The notes below the pieces were generated by a model. The model had not been told where the DNA came from and searched no databases. It was given only the letters and a program-made list of their open reading frames with translations. This document shows positions 6,757 to 15,373 of a stretch of 64,000 nucleotides of DNA, in pieces. Source of the DNA: Bacillus methanolicus MGA3 (lineage in GTDB: Bacteria; Bacillota; Bacilli; Bacillales; Cytobacillaceae); NCBI RefSeq assembly GCF_000724485.1, contig NZ_CP007739.1, positions 2,092,843 through 2,156,842 of the forward strand, written 5' to 3'. The position numbers and the translations under genes are program-made. Position 1 is the stretch's first letter. Every line of letters begins with the position of its first letter.

Positions 6757-9669
6757 ATGGCAGAAAAATATCAGACAAGGGAGGAGCGCAGAAAGCAGCT
6801 TGCCGCCAAGAAACAGAAAAAAAGCAAGAAAAGCCCTGCAGGAATTTTCAAAAAGATTTTTCTTGCTTTCATTGTCCTTGGTCTTGTTGGATTATTGTCA
6901 GGTGTAGCAACCTTTGCTTATATGATTAAAGATGCACCTAAGCTAAATGAAAAGTTACTAAAGGACCCTATTTCTTCAAAGATCTATGATATGAATAATC
7001 ATCTTATTGCCGAAGTAGGTTCTGAAAAAAGGGACTATGTTGATTACGACCACATTCCAAAACTTGTTGAACATGCGGTTTTAGCAACAGAAGATTACCG
7101 TTTTTATAAGCATCATGGAGTTGATTTGATCCGATTAGGCGGTGCAGTGATTGCAAACATCACGCATGGTTTTGGTTCCGAAGGCGGCAGCACGATTACA
7201 CAGCAGGTTGTTAAGAATTCATTCTTAACTTTTGACAAAACATTAAAGAGGAAAGCCCAAGAAGCATGGCTTGCCTTCCAACTCGAACGAAAATATACAA
7301 AGCATGAAATATTTGAAATGTATGTCAACAAAGTATATATGTCTGAAGGCGTCCATGGCATCGCTACTGCAGCAAAAATTTACTTTGGCAAAGACCTTAA
7401 AGACTTAACGTTGCCTGAAGCTGCGTTGCTGGCCGGAATGCCGCAAAGTCCAAATAACTATAATCCTTTTGAACATCCGGACAGAGCGGAAAAACGCCGC
7501 AACATTGTTCTTTCACTTATGTATAAGCATGGTTATATAACGAAAGAAGAGATGGAAAAGGCTCAGAAAGTTCCTGTTACATCAACACTTGTAAAAGAAG
7601 AAAAACGTAAAAAAAATGATAAGCCATACGATGCGTTTGTCGACGCTGTCATTGATGAAGTAGAAAAATACGGTGATTTTGATATTTTTTCTGATGGATT
7701 AAAAATTTATACAACTCTTGATCCAGATGCCCAGTCATATGTTGAAAAAATGTTGAATTCAAATGATATTGTCCAGTTCCCTGATGATAAGTTCCAGGCA
7801 GGTATTGTTCTCTTAGATACAAAAACTGGTGAAATCAGGGCAATTGGCGGAGGCCGCAATCAGAAAGTAAAAAGAGGATTTAACTATGCGATTGATACGA
7901 GACGCCAACCAGGTTCAACAATTAAGCCGATACTTGACTATGGACCTGCAATTGAATATTTGAAATGGGGCACGTACCATACATTAGTCGATGAACCGTA
8001 TACCTATTCAGACGGTACTCCGATTAACAACTGGGATAACAGGCATATGGGACCGATGACGATGCGTGAAGCTCTCGCACGCTCCCGAAATGTTCCTGCC
8101 CTTAAAGCATTGCAAGAAGTTGGGCTGGAAAAAGCTAAGGACTTTGCAAACCGTTTAGGAATTCCGTTGAAAGAAATTTATGAATCCTATGCAATTGGCG
8201 GTCTTGGGAACAAAGACAAAGGCGTTTCGCCTCTGCAAATGGCCGGTGCATACAGTGCTTTCGGAAATAACGGTTTCTATACTGAGCCGCATGCTATTAG
8301 AGCTATCGAATTCCGTGATGGAACAAAAATTGATACAAGTCCTGAACCCAAAGTGGTTATGAATGACTATACAGCATTTATGATTACAGACATGCTTAAG
8401 AGTGTTGTGAAGGATCCTTACGGAACAGGAACACGTGCAGACATTCCAGGATTGCCTGTTGCCGGAAAAACCGGTACTACAAACTATTCTCAAGCAGACA
8501 GAGAAAGGTATGGCATTCCTGACGGGGCAGTTCCGGATTCCTGGTTTGTCGGTTATACGACCAGGTATACTGCAGCCGTCTGGACCGGATATAAAGACCA
8601 AACGGAGAACTATATACCAGCCGGCGACGATCAAAAGATTTCCCAGTACTTGTTTAAGAACTTAATGGAGCACGTTTCAAGAGGCGTCGAAACGCCTGAT
8701 TTTGAAATGCCTAACAGCGTGGAACGAGTAAGAATTGAAAAAGGCTCGGTTCCTGCTAAACTGGCTAGTGAATATACACCTGAAAACATGGTACTTTATG
8801 AATACGCAGTGAAAGGCCATGCGCCTAGCCAAGTTTCCGAAAAGTTCTATAAGCCTGAAGCACCTAATATCCAAGCGAAATACGATGAACAAGCAAATCA
8901 AATTGTTCTTTCTTGGGATTATAACACTGAGGGTGACAACCAAGGCGTACAATTTGTAGTAAATGTTTCGATCAATGGAGGACCTGAACAACAATTAACT
9001 GTTACTGAAGAAAAAGGATTTAGCATTGCAAACCCGGTGCCGGGAGGCATTTATAAATTTAATGTAATTGCCGTCAAAGGTAATCTGCAAAGCGCTCCGG
9101 GAAGTGCAACAATTCAGATACCTGATCCGTCTAATCTCGGAAAAGATGACAAAAAAGGTGATAACCAAAATAACGGAAACCAAGGCGATAATTCCGGAAA
9201 TAATGGATCCAATCAGCCAGGTTCCGGTAACAACCAAGGAGGCAATGGATCCGGAGACGGTAACACTGGTGGTAATGGTCCCGGTGACAACGGTGGTAAT
9301 GGCACAGGAGGCAACGGCGGTACTGGCGCCGGTGGCAACGGCGGTACTGGCGCCGGTGGCAATGGCGGTACTGGCGCCGGTGGCAACGACGGTACTGGCA
9401 CCGGTGGCAACGACGGTACTGGCGCCGGTGGCAACGGCGGTACTGGCACCGGTGGCAATGGCGGTACTGGCGCCGGTGGCAATGGCGGTACTGGCGCCGG
9501 TGGCAGCGGCAGCCATGGTCATGGTGCCGGAAGCAATGGCGGTACTGGCACTGGTGGCAATAGTGCATCTGGAAGAGCCAATGGCGCTGGAAGTGTTGGC
9601 AGTTCAGGAGGTACCGGATCATCTGGACATACTGGCCAAACAACAGGAGGATTTTCTAGAAATAGGTAA
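6757..9669 (+). CDS. ponA: Penicillin-binding protein 1A/1B with Gly-rich tail
   Basis: Bifunctional class A PBP that polymerises and crosslinks peptidoglycan. Order: basic cytoplasmic N-terminus, membrane anchor (about 32-56), GT51 glycosyltransferase (ATEDYRFYKHHG near 112; GGSTITQQ), transpeptidase with STIK (Ser387), SRN (443-445) and KTGT (571-574), a fibronectin-III-like segment (about 700-790), then a tail of about 175 residues rich in Gly, Asn and Thr. Residues 855-918 are eight in-frame copies of an 8-residue GTGAGGNG-type unit. The ATG at 6757 follows AAGGAAGG. At 970 residues it is longer than B. subtilis PonA (914) because of the tail. Confidence 0.96.
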   Translation: MAEKYQTREERRKQLAAKKQKKSKKSPAGIFKKIFLAFIVLGLVGLLSGVATFAYMIKDAPKLNEKLLKDPISSKIYDMNNHLIAEVGSEKRDYVDYDHIPKLVEHAVLATEDYRFYKHHGVDLIRLGGAVIANITHGFGSEGGSTITQQVVKNSFLTFDKTLKRKAQEAWLAFQLERKYTKHEIFEMYVNKVYMSEGVHGIATAAKIYFGKDLKDLTLPEAALLAGMPQSPNNYNPFEHPDRAEKRRNIVLSLMYKHGYITKEEMEKAQKVPVTSTLVKEEKRKKNDKPYDAFVDAVIDEVEKYGDFDIFSDGLKIYTTLDPDAQSYVEKMLNSNDIVQFPDDKFQAGIVLLDTKTGEIRAIGGGRNQKVKRGFNYAIDTRRQPGSTIKPILDYGPAIEYLKWGTYHTLVDEPYTYSDGTPINNWDNRHMGPMTMREALARSRNVPALKALQEVGLEKAKDFANRLGIPLKEIYESYAIGGLGNKDKGVSPLQMAGAYSAFGNNGFYTEPHAIRAIEFRDGTKIDTSPEPKVVMNDYTAFMITDMLKSVVKDPYGTGTRADIPGLPVAGKTGTTNYSQADRERYGIPDGAVPDSWFVGYTTRYTAAVWTGYKDQTENYIPAGDDQKISQYLFKNLMEHVSRGVETPDFEMPNSVERVRIEKGSVPAKLASEYTPENMVLYEYAVKGHAPSQVSEKFYKPEAPNIQAKYDEQANQIVLSWDYNTEGDNQGVQFVVNVSINGGPEQQLTVTEEKGFSIANPVPGGIYKFNVIAVKGNLQSAPGSATIQIPDPSNLGKDDKKGDNQNNGNQGDNSGNNGSNQPGSGNNQGGNGSGDGNTGGNGPGDNGGNGTGGNGGTGAGGNGGTGAGGNGGTGAGGNDGTGTGGNDGTGAGGNGGTGTGGNGGTGAGGNGGTGAGGSGSHGHGAGSNGGTGTGGNSASGRANGAGSVGSSGGTGSSGHTGQTTGGFSRNR
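9319..9510 (+). repeat. 24-bp minisatellite in the ponA 3' end
   Basis: Eight consecutive 24-bp units of the form GGTACTGGCGCCGGTGGCAA plus CGGC, differing by a few substitutions and keeping frame. The block is much more GC-rich than the rest of the window. A further degenerate unit lies near 9540-9563. Confidence 0.9.
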
Positions 9670-9680
9670 TTTCAAGTATA

Positions 9681-9718
9681 AAAAGAGGCTGACAAAGAAA
9701 AGTCAGCCTCTTTTTTTT
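9681..9718. terminator. Terminator between ponA and ypoC
   Basis: Stem AAAGAGGCTGAC / GTCAGCCTCTTT with an 8-nt loop and a T8 run on the plus strand. The ypoC stop codon lies inside the 3' arm, so it may serve both directions. Confidence 0.85.
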
Positions 9719-10218
9719 AAAGCCATATGTTTAACAAATTGTTTCTCCTGTTCAGCCATTAGTTCTGATAGCTGAATGAACGAATGATAATTTCCGGGCC
9801 GGTTCATGATAAACTCCAGCCTTTCATACACATTAATGGGTTTAACTTTTAACTTATCAAAATTCAGCCCATTAAGGCGAGCAGGAACATGATTGCTCCA
9901 AAAAACAGCCTGAAGAAAGATACCGATTCCCTTTTTCATAGGCTGTAAAGCTCCCACGCTGTCTCTTTTTTCAAAAAGCTCTAATAGATTTTCTTTAACA
10001 GCCTTCCATTCTTTAAAAATTATTGGAACATATTGCTCGGCATTCTCCCAAGGCTTTATAGCATCTATTCCTGAAAAATAAGCCGCTTCATAAAAAAATG
10101 TAAATCCAAGATTCAGCTTATATGCGAACTCTTCCTTCCAAATCAATTTCTCCGACGGAAAAAAGAAAGGATTCCTTAATTCAGACGGAATCGTAATTTC
10201 TTTTACCATGCTGTTCAC
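9703..10218 (-). CDS. ypoC: YpoC family protein
   Basis: A 171-residue YpoC-family protein of unknown function, last gene of the dnaD-nth-ypoC run as in B. subtilis. No membrane segments. Recognisable stretches are NPFFFPSEKL, KPWENAEQYVP and FWSNHVPARLNGL. The GTG at 10218 overlaps the nth stop by four bases (GTGA), with GGAAGG 7 nt upstream, so translational coupling is likely; an ATG three codons later is the alternative start. Confidence 0.88.
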   Translation of the reverse strand: MNSMVKEITIPSELRNPFFFPSEKLIWKEEFAYKLNLGFTFFYEAAYFSGIDAIKPWENAEQYVPIIFKEWKAVKENLLELFEKRDSVGALQPMKKGIGIFLQAVFWSNHVPARLNGLNFDKLKVKPINVYERLEFIMNRPGNYHSFIQLSELMAEQEKQFVKHMALKKRG

Positions 10219-10871
10219 GATTCATCCTTCCTTTTCATTCTTTTCTTACCTTCCCTGCACAAATCTAGAAGCGGGCAGAGTTCACATTTTGGATTTTGCG
10301 CTTTGCAATGGTATCGGCCGAAAAAGATCATTCGATGGTGGGTAATTGACCATTCCTCTTTTGGAACTTTTCTCATTAACGTCTTTTCAACTTCCAAAAC
10401 GGAATCTTTCCACCGGCAAATGCCCAACCTCTTGCTCACACGTTCCACATGGGTGTCAACAGCAATGGCAGGCACTCCAAAGGCTACAGAAACAACAACG
10501 TTCGCCGTTTTTCTGCCTACGCCTGGAAGCTTCATTAATTCATCACGGTCCATGGGAACCAATCCCCCATATTCGTCGATAAGCATCCTGCAGAGACTTT
10601 GAATGTTTTTTGCCTTATTTCTGTACAGCCCAATCGACCGAATATCATTTTGCAGCTCCTCTAAAGGAACACTTAAATAGTCTTCAGGCGTCTTATACTT
10701 TTTAAACAGATCTTTCGTAACCTTATTTACCAGTGCGTCCGTACATTGTGCAGAAAGAAGAACAGCAATAAGCAATTCAAAAGGATTGCTATGATTCAGC
10801 TCACCGTGTGCATTTGGGAACATTTCCGCCATTTTATCCAAACAATATCGTATTTGACTGTTATTTAACAT
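10215..10871 (-). CDS. nth: Endonuclease III (base-excision repair)
   Basis: A DNA glycosylase/AP lyase that removes oxidised pyrimidines. The 218-residue protein has the helix-hairpin-helix LPGVGRKTANVV with the catalytic Lys, the catalytic Asp in VDTHVERVSKR, and the C-terminal 4Fe-4S loop C-x6-C-x2-C-x5-C (CKAQNPKCELCPLLDLC). The start has GGTGAG upstream. It lies 63 bp after dnaD and is coupled to ypoC. Confidence 0.97.
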   Translation of the reverse strand: MLNNSQIRYCLDKMAEMFPNAHGELNHSNPFELLIAVLLSAQCTDALVNKVTKDLFKKYKTPEDYLSVPLEELQNDIRSIGLYRNKAKNIQSLCRMLIDEYGGLVPMDRDELMKLPGVGRKTANVVVSVAFGVPAIAVDTHVERVSKRLGICRWKDSVLEVEKTLMRKVPKEEWSITHHRMIFFGRYHCKAQNPKCELCPLLDLCREGKKRMKRKDES

Positions 10872-10934
10872 TGATTCTCACCTAACTAAAAAGTATTACA
10901 AAAAAACAAGGACTTTCTTCCGGCGAACATTTCC

Positions 10935-11639
10935 CTATTGTTCAAGCCAGTTATAAAACGGGATGGTTCTCGTTTTTTCCGTCTGTTCTTTCTGCTGTTC
11001 CATTCTCTGTGATTGAAATTGCCTAAACTTTCTTCCATAACTTTTTGCCTGCTCGATCGTTTTAATTCCATTTTTCTTCCATTCAAATAGAATTCGGTCA
11101 ATATATCGAAAGTTTAACTTCCCTGAGATAACTGATTCTCTAAGAGCAGCTTTGATAATAACCGGATCATGATGATCATCATCCAGCCACATGGACAGCG
11201 TTTCAATTTCAAATGGAGACAGAGGACGGCCGAATTCTCTTTCAAAAATTGTATATAAGTCTGTTTCTTCTTGAAGCTGAGTTTCATATTTTTGTTTCTT
11301 TTGTTCAGTTAAAAACTGCTCAATAAGTTTTTCCCAGAGTGGCTCAAGTGAATATTTTTCAAAACGGATTCCATCCTCGGAATACCCGTCAATAATTAAA
11401 ATAAAGCCTTTTTGTATTAATCTTCGCAGCATGTCCGTACATTCAGCCGCAGAAATGGTCATGCGGTCGGAAAGCTCCGCAGGTGTAGGAAATTCATTCC
11501 CTTTTTCTAAAAAAGAAATAACGTGCAACAGAAGTGTTAATTCTTGTTCATTTAAATTCATTTTTTTATAATTGCTTAACAAAGCTGCAGGTATCGTAAT
11601 ACTTCCTTCTTTAAGCCAAGCCAATAAATTTTCCTTCAT
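10935..11639 (-). CDS. dnaD: DNA replication initiation protein DnaD
   Basis: DnaD acts in primosome assembly with DnaA and DnaB at oriC and at restart sites. It has an N-terminal winged-helix domain (about 1-115, with FPTPAELSDRMTISAAEC) and a C-terminal DnaB/DnaD domain (about 130-200, ending YIDRILFEWKKNGI). The ATG at 11639 has AGAGAGGTG upstream and gives 234 residues, close to B. subtilis DnaD (232); upstream in-frame codons lack the family sequence. Confidence 0.96.
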   Translation of the reverse strand: MKENLLAWLKEGSITIPAALLSNYKKMNLNEQELTLLLHVISFLEKGNEFPTPAELSDRMTISAAECTDMLRRLIQKGFILIIDGYSEDGIRFEKYSLEPLWEKLIEQFLTEQKKQKYETQLQEETDLYTIFEREFGRPLSPFEIETLSMWLDDDHHDPVIIKAALRESVISGKLNFRYIDRILFEWKKNGIKTIEQAKSYGRKFRQFQSQRMEQQKEQTEKTRTIPFYNWLEQ

Positions 11640-11803
11640 CCCAAGACACCTCTCTTTCAGTATAGCATGGACAAAACCTTCAAGTAAGCCAACTATACCT
11701 TTAATCTGCTTATTAAAAGAAGATAAATGTTCTTTCCGTTCCATTTCTCGCTAAAACACAGCATTAATGCAAGAAAGCCCGCAACAAGGCGGACTTTCCA
11801 CTC

Positions 11804-13099
11804 TTATGGATATAAACGATTTAATAAACGAGGAAAAGGAATCGTTTCACGTACGTGTTCAACACCGCTGATCCAGGCTACTGTTCTTTCAAGACCTAGA
11901 CCAAATCCAGAATGCGGTACTGAACCATATTGGCGCAGCTCGAGATACCATTTGTAAGCATCCAGATCCAGATGATGTTCCTCAATTCTTTGCTTTAATA
12001 ATTCATAATCGTGGATACGTTCTGATCCACCAATAATCTCACCGTAACCTTCCGGTGCAATCAAGTCGGCACATAACACGACATCTTCCCGATCAGGGTC
12101 AGGCTGCATGTAGAAAGGCTTCAACGAAGTTGGATAATGGGTAATAAATACAGGTTTGTCAAAGCTTTCGGCAATCGCTGTTTCATGGGGTGCGCCGAAA
12201 TCATCTCCCCATTGAATATCATCAAAGCCTTTTTCGTGCAATAATTTAATGGCTTCATCATATGTTATTCTTGGAAAAGGAGCCTTAATATTTTCAAGTT
12301 TGCTTGTATCGCGCTCAAGTGTTTTTAATTCAAGACTGCAATTTTGCAAAACAGATTGGACAATATGTGAGACATACTCTTCTTGAACTTTTAAATTGTC
12401 TTCAAATTCGTAAAAAGCCATCTCTGGTTCAATCATCCAGAATTCAATTAAATGCCGGCGCGTTTTTGATTTTTCTGCACGGAAAGTTGGACCAAATGAG
12501 AAAACCTTTCCTAATGCCATCGCAGCTGCTTCCATATAAAGCTGCCCGCTTTGGGAAAGATAAGCATCTTCATCAAAATATTTTGTATGAAACAGTTCTG
12601 TTGTACCTTCCGGTGCACTTCCCGTTAAAATCGGAGGATCTACTTTCACAAACCCATTGTTGTTAAAAAACTCAAAAGTTGCCCTGATGATTTCATTGCG
12701 TATTTTCATAATAGCGTGCTGACGTCTTGAACGGAGCCAAAGATGGCGGTTATCCATTAAGAACTCTGTTCCATGCTCTTTAGGAGTTATCGGGTAATTT
12801 ACAGCATGATGAATAACTTCAACGTTTTTAACTAGCAGCTCATAACCGAAAGGTGAACGTTCATCTATTTGAACCACACCTGTTACGAATAGCGATGATT
12901 CTTGAGTAATTGATTTCGCTGTTTGGAATACATCTTCAGGCACTTCGTTCTTTACGACTACACCTTGAATAAAACCCGTGCCGTCACGAAGCTGAAGAAA
13001 AGCAATTTTTCCGCTTGATCTTTTGTTAGCAAGCCAAGCGCCAATTGTTACTTCATTGCCAACAAATTTATGAACTTCTGATATGGTTGTTTTCGTCAC
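11804..13099 (-). CDS. asnS: Asparaginyl-tRNA synthetase
   Basis: A class IIb tRNA synthetase charging tRNA-Asn. It has an OB-fold anticodon-binding domain (about 1-110), motif 2 [12 protein letters not shown] and motif 3 [15 protein letters not shown] at 13099 is chosen: GGAGGG lies 9 nt upstream and the protein then starts [14 protein letters not shown], collinear with other AsnS proteins (431 residues). It probably has its own promoter (13154-13182), since a hairpin separates it from aspB. Confidence 0.96.
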   Translation of the reverse strand: MTKTTISEVHKFVGNEVTIGAWLANKRSSGKIAFLQLRDGTGFIQGVVVKNEVPEDVFQTAKSITQESSLFVTGVVQIDERSPFGYELLVKNVEVIHHAVNYPITPKEHGTEFLMDNRHLWLRSRRQHAIMKIRNEIIRATFEFFNNNGFVKVDPPILTGSAPEGTTELFHTKYFDEDAYLSQSGQLYMEAAAMALGKVFSFGPTFRAEKSKTRRHLIEFWMIEPEMAFYEFEDNLKVQEEYVSHIVQSVLQNCSLELKTLERDTSKLENIKAPFPRITYDEAIKLLHEKGFDDIQWGDDFGAPHETAIAESFDKPVFITHYPTSLKPFYMQPDPDREDVVLCADLIAPEGYGEIIGGSERIHDYELLKQRIEEHHLDLDAYKWYLELRQYGSVPHSGFGLGLERTVAWISGVEHVRETIPFPRLLNRLYP

Positions 13100-13153
13100 G
13101 ATTATGTTCCCTCCAAAGAAATGCAAAAAACTCTTCTCTATGTACCGAACTTT

Positions 13154-13182
13154 ATTATAACGCTCGCCTTATTAAGAAGCAA
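13154..13182 (-). promoter_or_regulatory. Candidate sigma-A promoter of asnS
   Basis: Reading the minus strand: -35 TTGCTT (13182-13177), 17-bp spacer, -10 TATAAT (13159-13154), about 55 nt before the GTG start. Confidence 0.6.
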
Positions 13183-13189
13183 CATAAAG

Positions 13190-13220
13190 CAGGGCCCTCA
13201 CTATTTACCTGAGAGCCCTG
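13190..13220 (-). terminator. Hairpin between aspB and asnS
   Basis: CAGGGCCCTCA / TGAGAGCCCTG stem (11 bp, one mismatch) with a 9-nt loop. The T-run is weak, so termination may be partial. Confidence 0.55.
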
Positions 13221-13257
13221 ATAAAACTGCAGCAATAATTCTCGATTGCTTTGGCCA

Positions 13258-14457
13258 TTATTGTGTAATTTTCATTTTGCTTTCAACAAATCGCTTCATT
13301 CTTTCAACAGCCTGTTCAAGTAATTCGAGAGAGGTTGCATATGATAACCGGATATTGTCAGGGGCACCGAAGCCTGAACCTGGAATAACAGCCACTTTTG
13401 CCTCTTCTAATAAGGCTTTTGCAAATTCATCTGTATTTTCATATCCAGTTAATTCGACAGCTTTTTTTACATTTGGAAATAAATAAAAGGCACCTTGTGG
13501 TTTGATGCAAGTAAATCCTGGTATTTCTATGAGCTTATCATAAATAGCATTTAAACGCTCTTCAAATGCTTTTCGCATCTCTTCAACAGATTCATCAGAG
13601 CCTGAATAAGCAGCGATGGCTCCGTATTGCGCCGTAGTCGTCGGATTTGAAGTACTATGGCTAGCAAGATTAGTCATTGCAGTAATAATTTCTTTATTTC
13701 CTGCTGCGAAACCAATTCTCCATCCTGTCATCGAATGTGATTTCGCTAAACCGTTAATCATAATTGTTTGTTCTTTTAATTCTGTTGACAATTGAGCAAT
13801 CGAAATATGCTTATTTTTTCCATATACAAGCTTTTCATAAATTTCGTCCGAAATAATTAAAATATTATGCTTAACACACACTTTTCCTAGTTCAAGCAGT
13901 TCGTCCTCTGTATACACCATACCAGTTGGATTGCTTGGAGAATTGATAACAACAGCCTTTGTGCGGTTAGATATTGCTTGTTCCAATTGAGAAGGTGTAA
14001 TTTTAAATTCGTTTTCTTCTGAACCTTCAACAAAAACGGGAACCCCGCCGGCTAATTTGACTTGCTCAGGATAGCTGACCCAGTAAGGAGTCGGGATGAT
14101 GACCTCATCACCCTCATCAAGAATGACTTGAAAAAGAGTGTACAGTGCATGCTTTCCTCCAACAGTGACAATGATTTCGCTTGGGTCATAGTCAATCCCT
14201 TGGTCGCGTTTTATTTTTTCCACAATTGCTTTTCTTAAGGCAGGCAAACCTGCTGAAGGAGTATATTTTGTATGCCCTTCATTCATTGACTTTACTGCTG
14301 CATCAATAATATACTGAGGCGTGTTAAAATCAGGTTCCCCTGCTCCAAGTCCGATTATATCGTGGCCTTGTGCTCTTAATTCTTTTGCCTTCGCAGTAAT
14401 TGCAAGCGTAGACGAAGGTGTCAGTGCTTTTACTCTTTGTGCAAGTTTGATTTCCAT
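13258..14457 (-). CDS. aspB: Aspartate aminotransferase (class I)
   Basis: A PLP enzyme interconverting aspartate and 2-oxoglutarate with oxaloacetate and glutamate. The 399-residue class I fold shows NSPSNPTG, SDEIYEKLVYG and the PLP lysine in GLAKSHSMTGWRIGF. The ATG start gives MEIKLAQRVKAL, typical of the Bacillus enzyme. The order ypmA-ypmB-aspB is conserved; 19 bp separate it from ypmB. Confidence 0.95.
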   Translation of the reverse strand: MEIKLAQRVKALTPSSTLAITAKAKELRAQGHDIIGLGAGEPDFNTPQYIIDAAVKSMNEGHTKYTPSAGLPALRKAIVEKIKRDQGIDYDPSEIIVTVGGKHALYTLFQVILDEGDEVIIPTPYWVSYPEQVKLAGGVPVFVEGSEENEFKITPSQLEQAISNRTKAVVINSPSNPTGMVYTEDELLELGKVCVKHNILIISDEIYEKLVYGKNKHISIAQLSTELKEQTIMINGLAKSHSMTGWRIGFAAGNKEIITAMTNLASHSTSNPTTTAQYGAIAAYSGSDESVEEMRKAFEERLNAIYDKLIEIPGFTCIKPQGAFYLFPNVKKAVELTGYENTDEFAKALLEEAKVAVIPGSGFGAPDNIRLSYATSLELLEQAVERMKRFVESKMKITQ

Positions 14458-14476
14458 GCTATTGCCTCCTAAAAAA

Positions 14477-14950
14477 TTATAAATTTTCTATTTTTGTAAG
14501 CCATTCCCCTGTTTCAAAATCTACATAGTAATAATTTATTAAATCGTTCTCAGAAAGGTAATATATCTCCCATGCAGGCCTGTTTTTTAACATTCCGAGA
14601 CGCACATCCAGAATTTTTTTTGGATTTTTTTCCTCTTTTAATTTCTTGATTGCATCTTGTTTAGAAATTCCATCTTTTTCTTTCTTGACGGTAACTTTCT
14701 TATCTTTTTCAGAAATCCAAACAATAATTTTTTCTCCTTTGCTGTTTTCACCCCATATAACATCATATGGTTCAAGCCCATTATATAAAGAAAATCCTCT
14801 TACACTTTTCAAATTTGTTTTTTCTTTGGCAATCTTCACCGCTTTTTCTTCGGCGGCTTTAACGGGCTTGACAGCATTTAAATAAACATTTATGAAAAAT
14901 CCTAAAATAATGATGATTGCGAGTGAGCTAATAAAAATCCACTTTTTCAA
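14477..14950 (-). CDS. ypmB: YpmB family protein (PepSY-like)
   Basis: A 157-residue protein with an N-terminal membrane helix or signal anchor (KKWIFISSLAIIIILGFFIN) and a PepSY-like extracytoplasmic region (about 35-157: AVKIAKEKTNLK, ISKQDAIKKLKEE, AWEIYYLSEND). TTG at 14950 is the chosen start: AAGTGAT lies just upstream and the protein then begins at the membrane helix. The gap to ypmA is 13 bp, so they are cotranscribed. Function unknown. Confidence 0.85.
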   Translation of the reverse strand: MKKWIFISSLAIIIILGFFINVYLNAVKPVKAAEEKAVKIAKEKTNLKSVRGFSLYNGLEPYDVIWGENSKGEKIIVWISEKDKKVTVKKEKDGISKQDAIKKLKEEKNPKKILDVRLGMLKNRPAWEIYYLSENDLINYYYVDFETGEWLTKIENL

Positions 14951-14963
14951 TGAAATCACTTCT

Positions 14964-15134
14964 TTATGTACGATAAATTGTAAAAACGGCTGTATTTTGA
15001 TCGTCCTTATCGAGCGCAAGGCCGAACATTAAATTTTCCCCCTTAAGCGTCCTGTTTAATGTATCAACAATTTTATACAAATCCGGACTGCTTTGGACTT
15101 TAACTGTTGATAAAATTTCAATTTTACTTTCCAT
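14964..15134 (-). CDS. ypmA: YpmA small conserved protein
   Basis: A 56-residue protein beginning MESKIEILSTVKVQ and ending FTIYRT, matching B. subtilis YpmA end to end in length. The ATG at 15134 has TAGGAGGAATT upstream. Soluble, mixed alpha/beta by composition. First gene of the ypmA-ypmB-aspB unit. Function unknown. Confidence 0.93.
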   Translation of the reverse strand: MESKIEILSTVKVQSSPDLYKIVDTLNRTLKGENLMFGLALDKDDQNTAVFTIYRT

Positions 15135-15324
15135 TCTGGAATTCCTCCTAAAAGCACGACAAAAATTGTTACTTATATAGTTCCAACAGATAGGAAACAT
15201 TAGAACTACAGTACAGACAACTCTAACAACAATTATAACAGGTAGAAACCTTTAATGATAACAATTCATGAATGTTTTAAAAAAATTAATTCTAGTCCAC
15301 ACACATTTAAAGACTGATTCATAA

Positions 15325-15361
15325 GGGGCTGACTCCCTCCAACTAGGAGGGGTCTGACCCT
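15325..15361. repeat. GGTCTGACC palindrome, copy 3
   Basis: GGGGCTGACTCCCTCC / GGAGGGGTCTGACCCT with a 5-nt loop, 12 bp beyond the dinG stop. The rest of the 239-bp ypmA-dinG gap holds no gene I can see. Confidence 0.75.
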
Positions 15362-15373
15362 CGTCATAAATTA

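Noticed and set aside
9319..9510. Regular short repeats that could suggest a CRISPR array
   Set aside because: The units are contiguous with no spacers and encode the PonA tail in frame.
8995..9775. Several long open frames on both strands over the ponA tail (His/Arg-, Pro/Val- and Ala/Thr-rich)
   Set aside because: They arise because the 24-bp GC-rich tandem repeat has no stops in several frames. None has a family match or a ribosome site, and ponA explains the region.
13100..13257. Possible T-box leader for asnS
   Set aside because: The gap is only about 158 bp and lacks the T-box sequence near AGGGTGGNACCGCG; an ordinary promoter and the aspB hairpin fill it.
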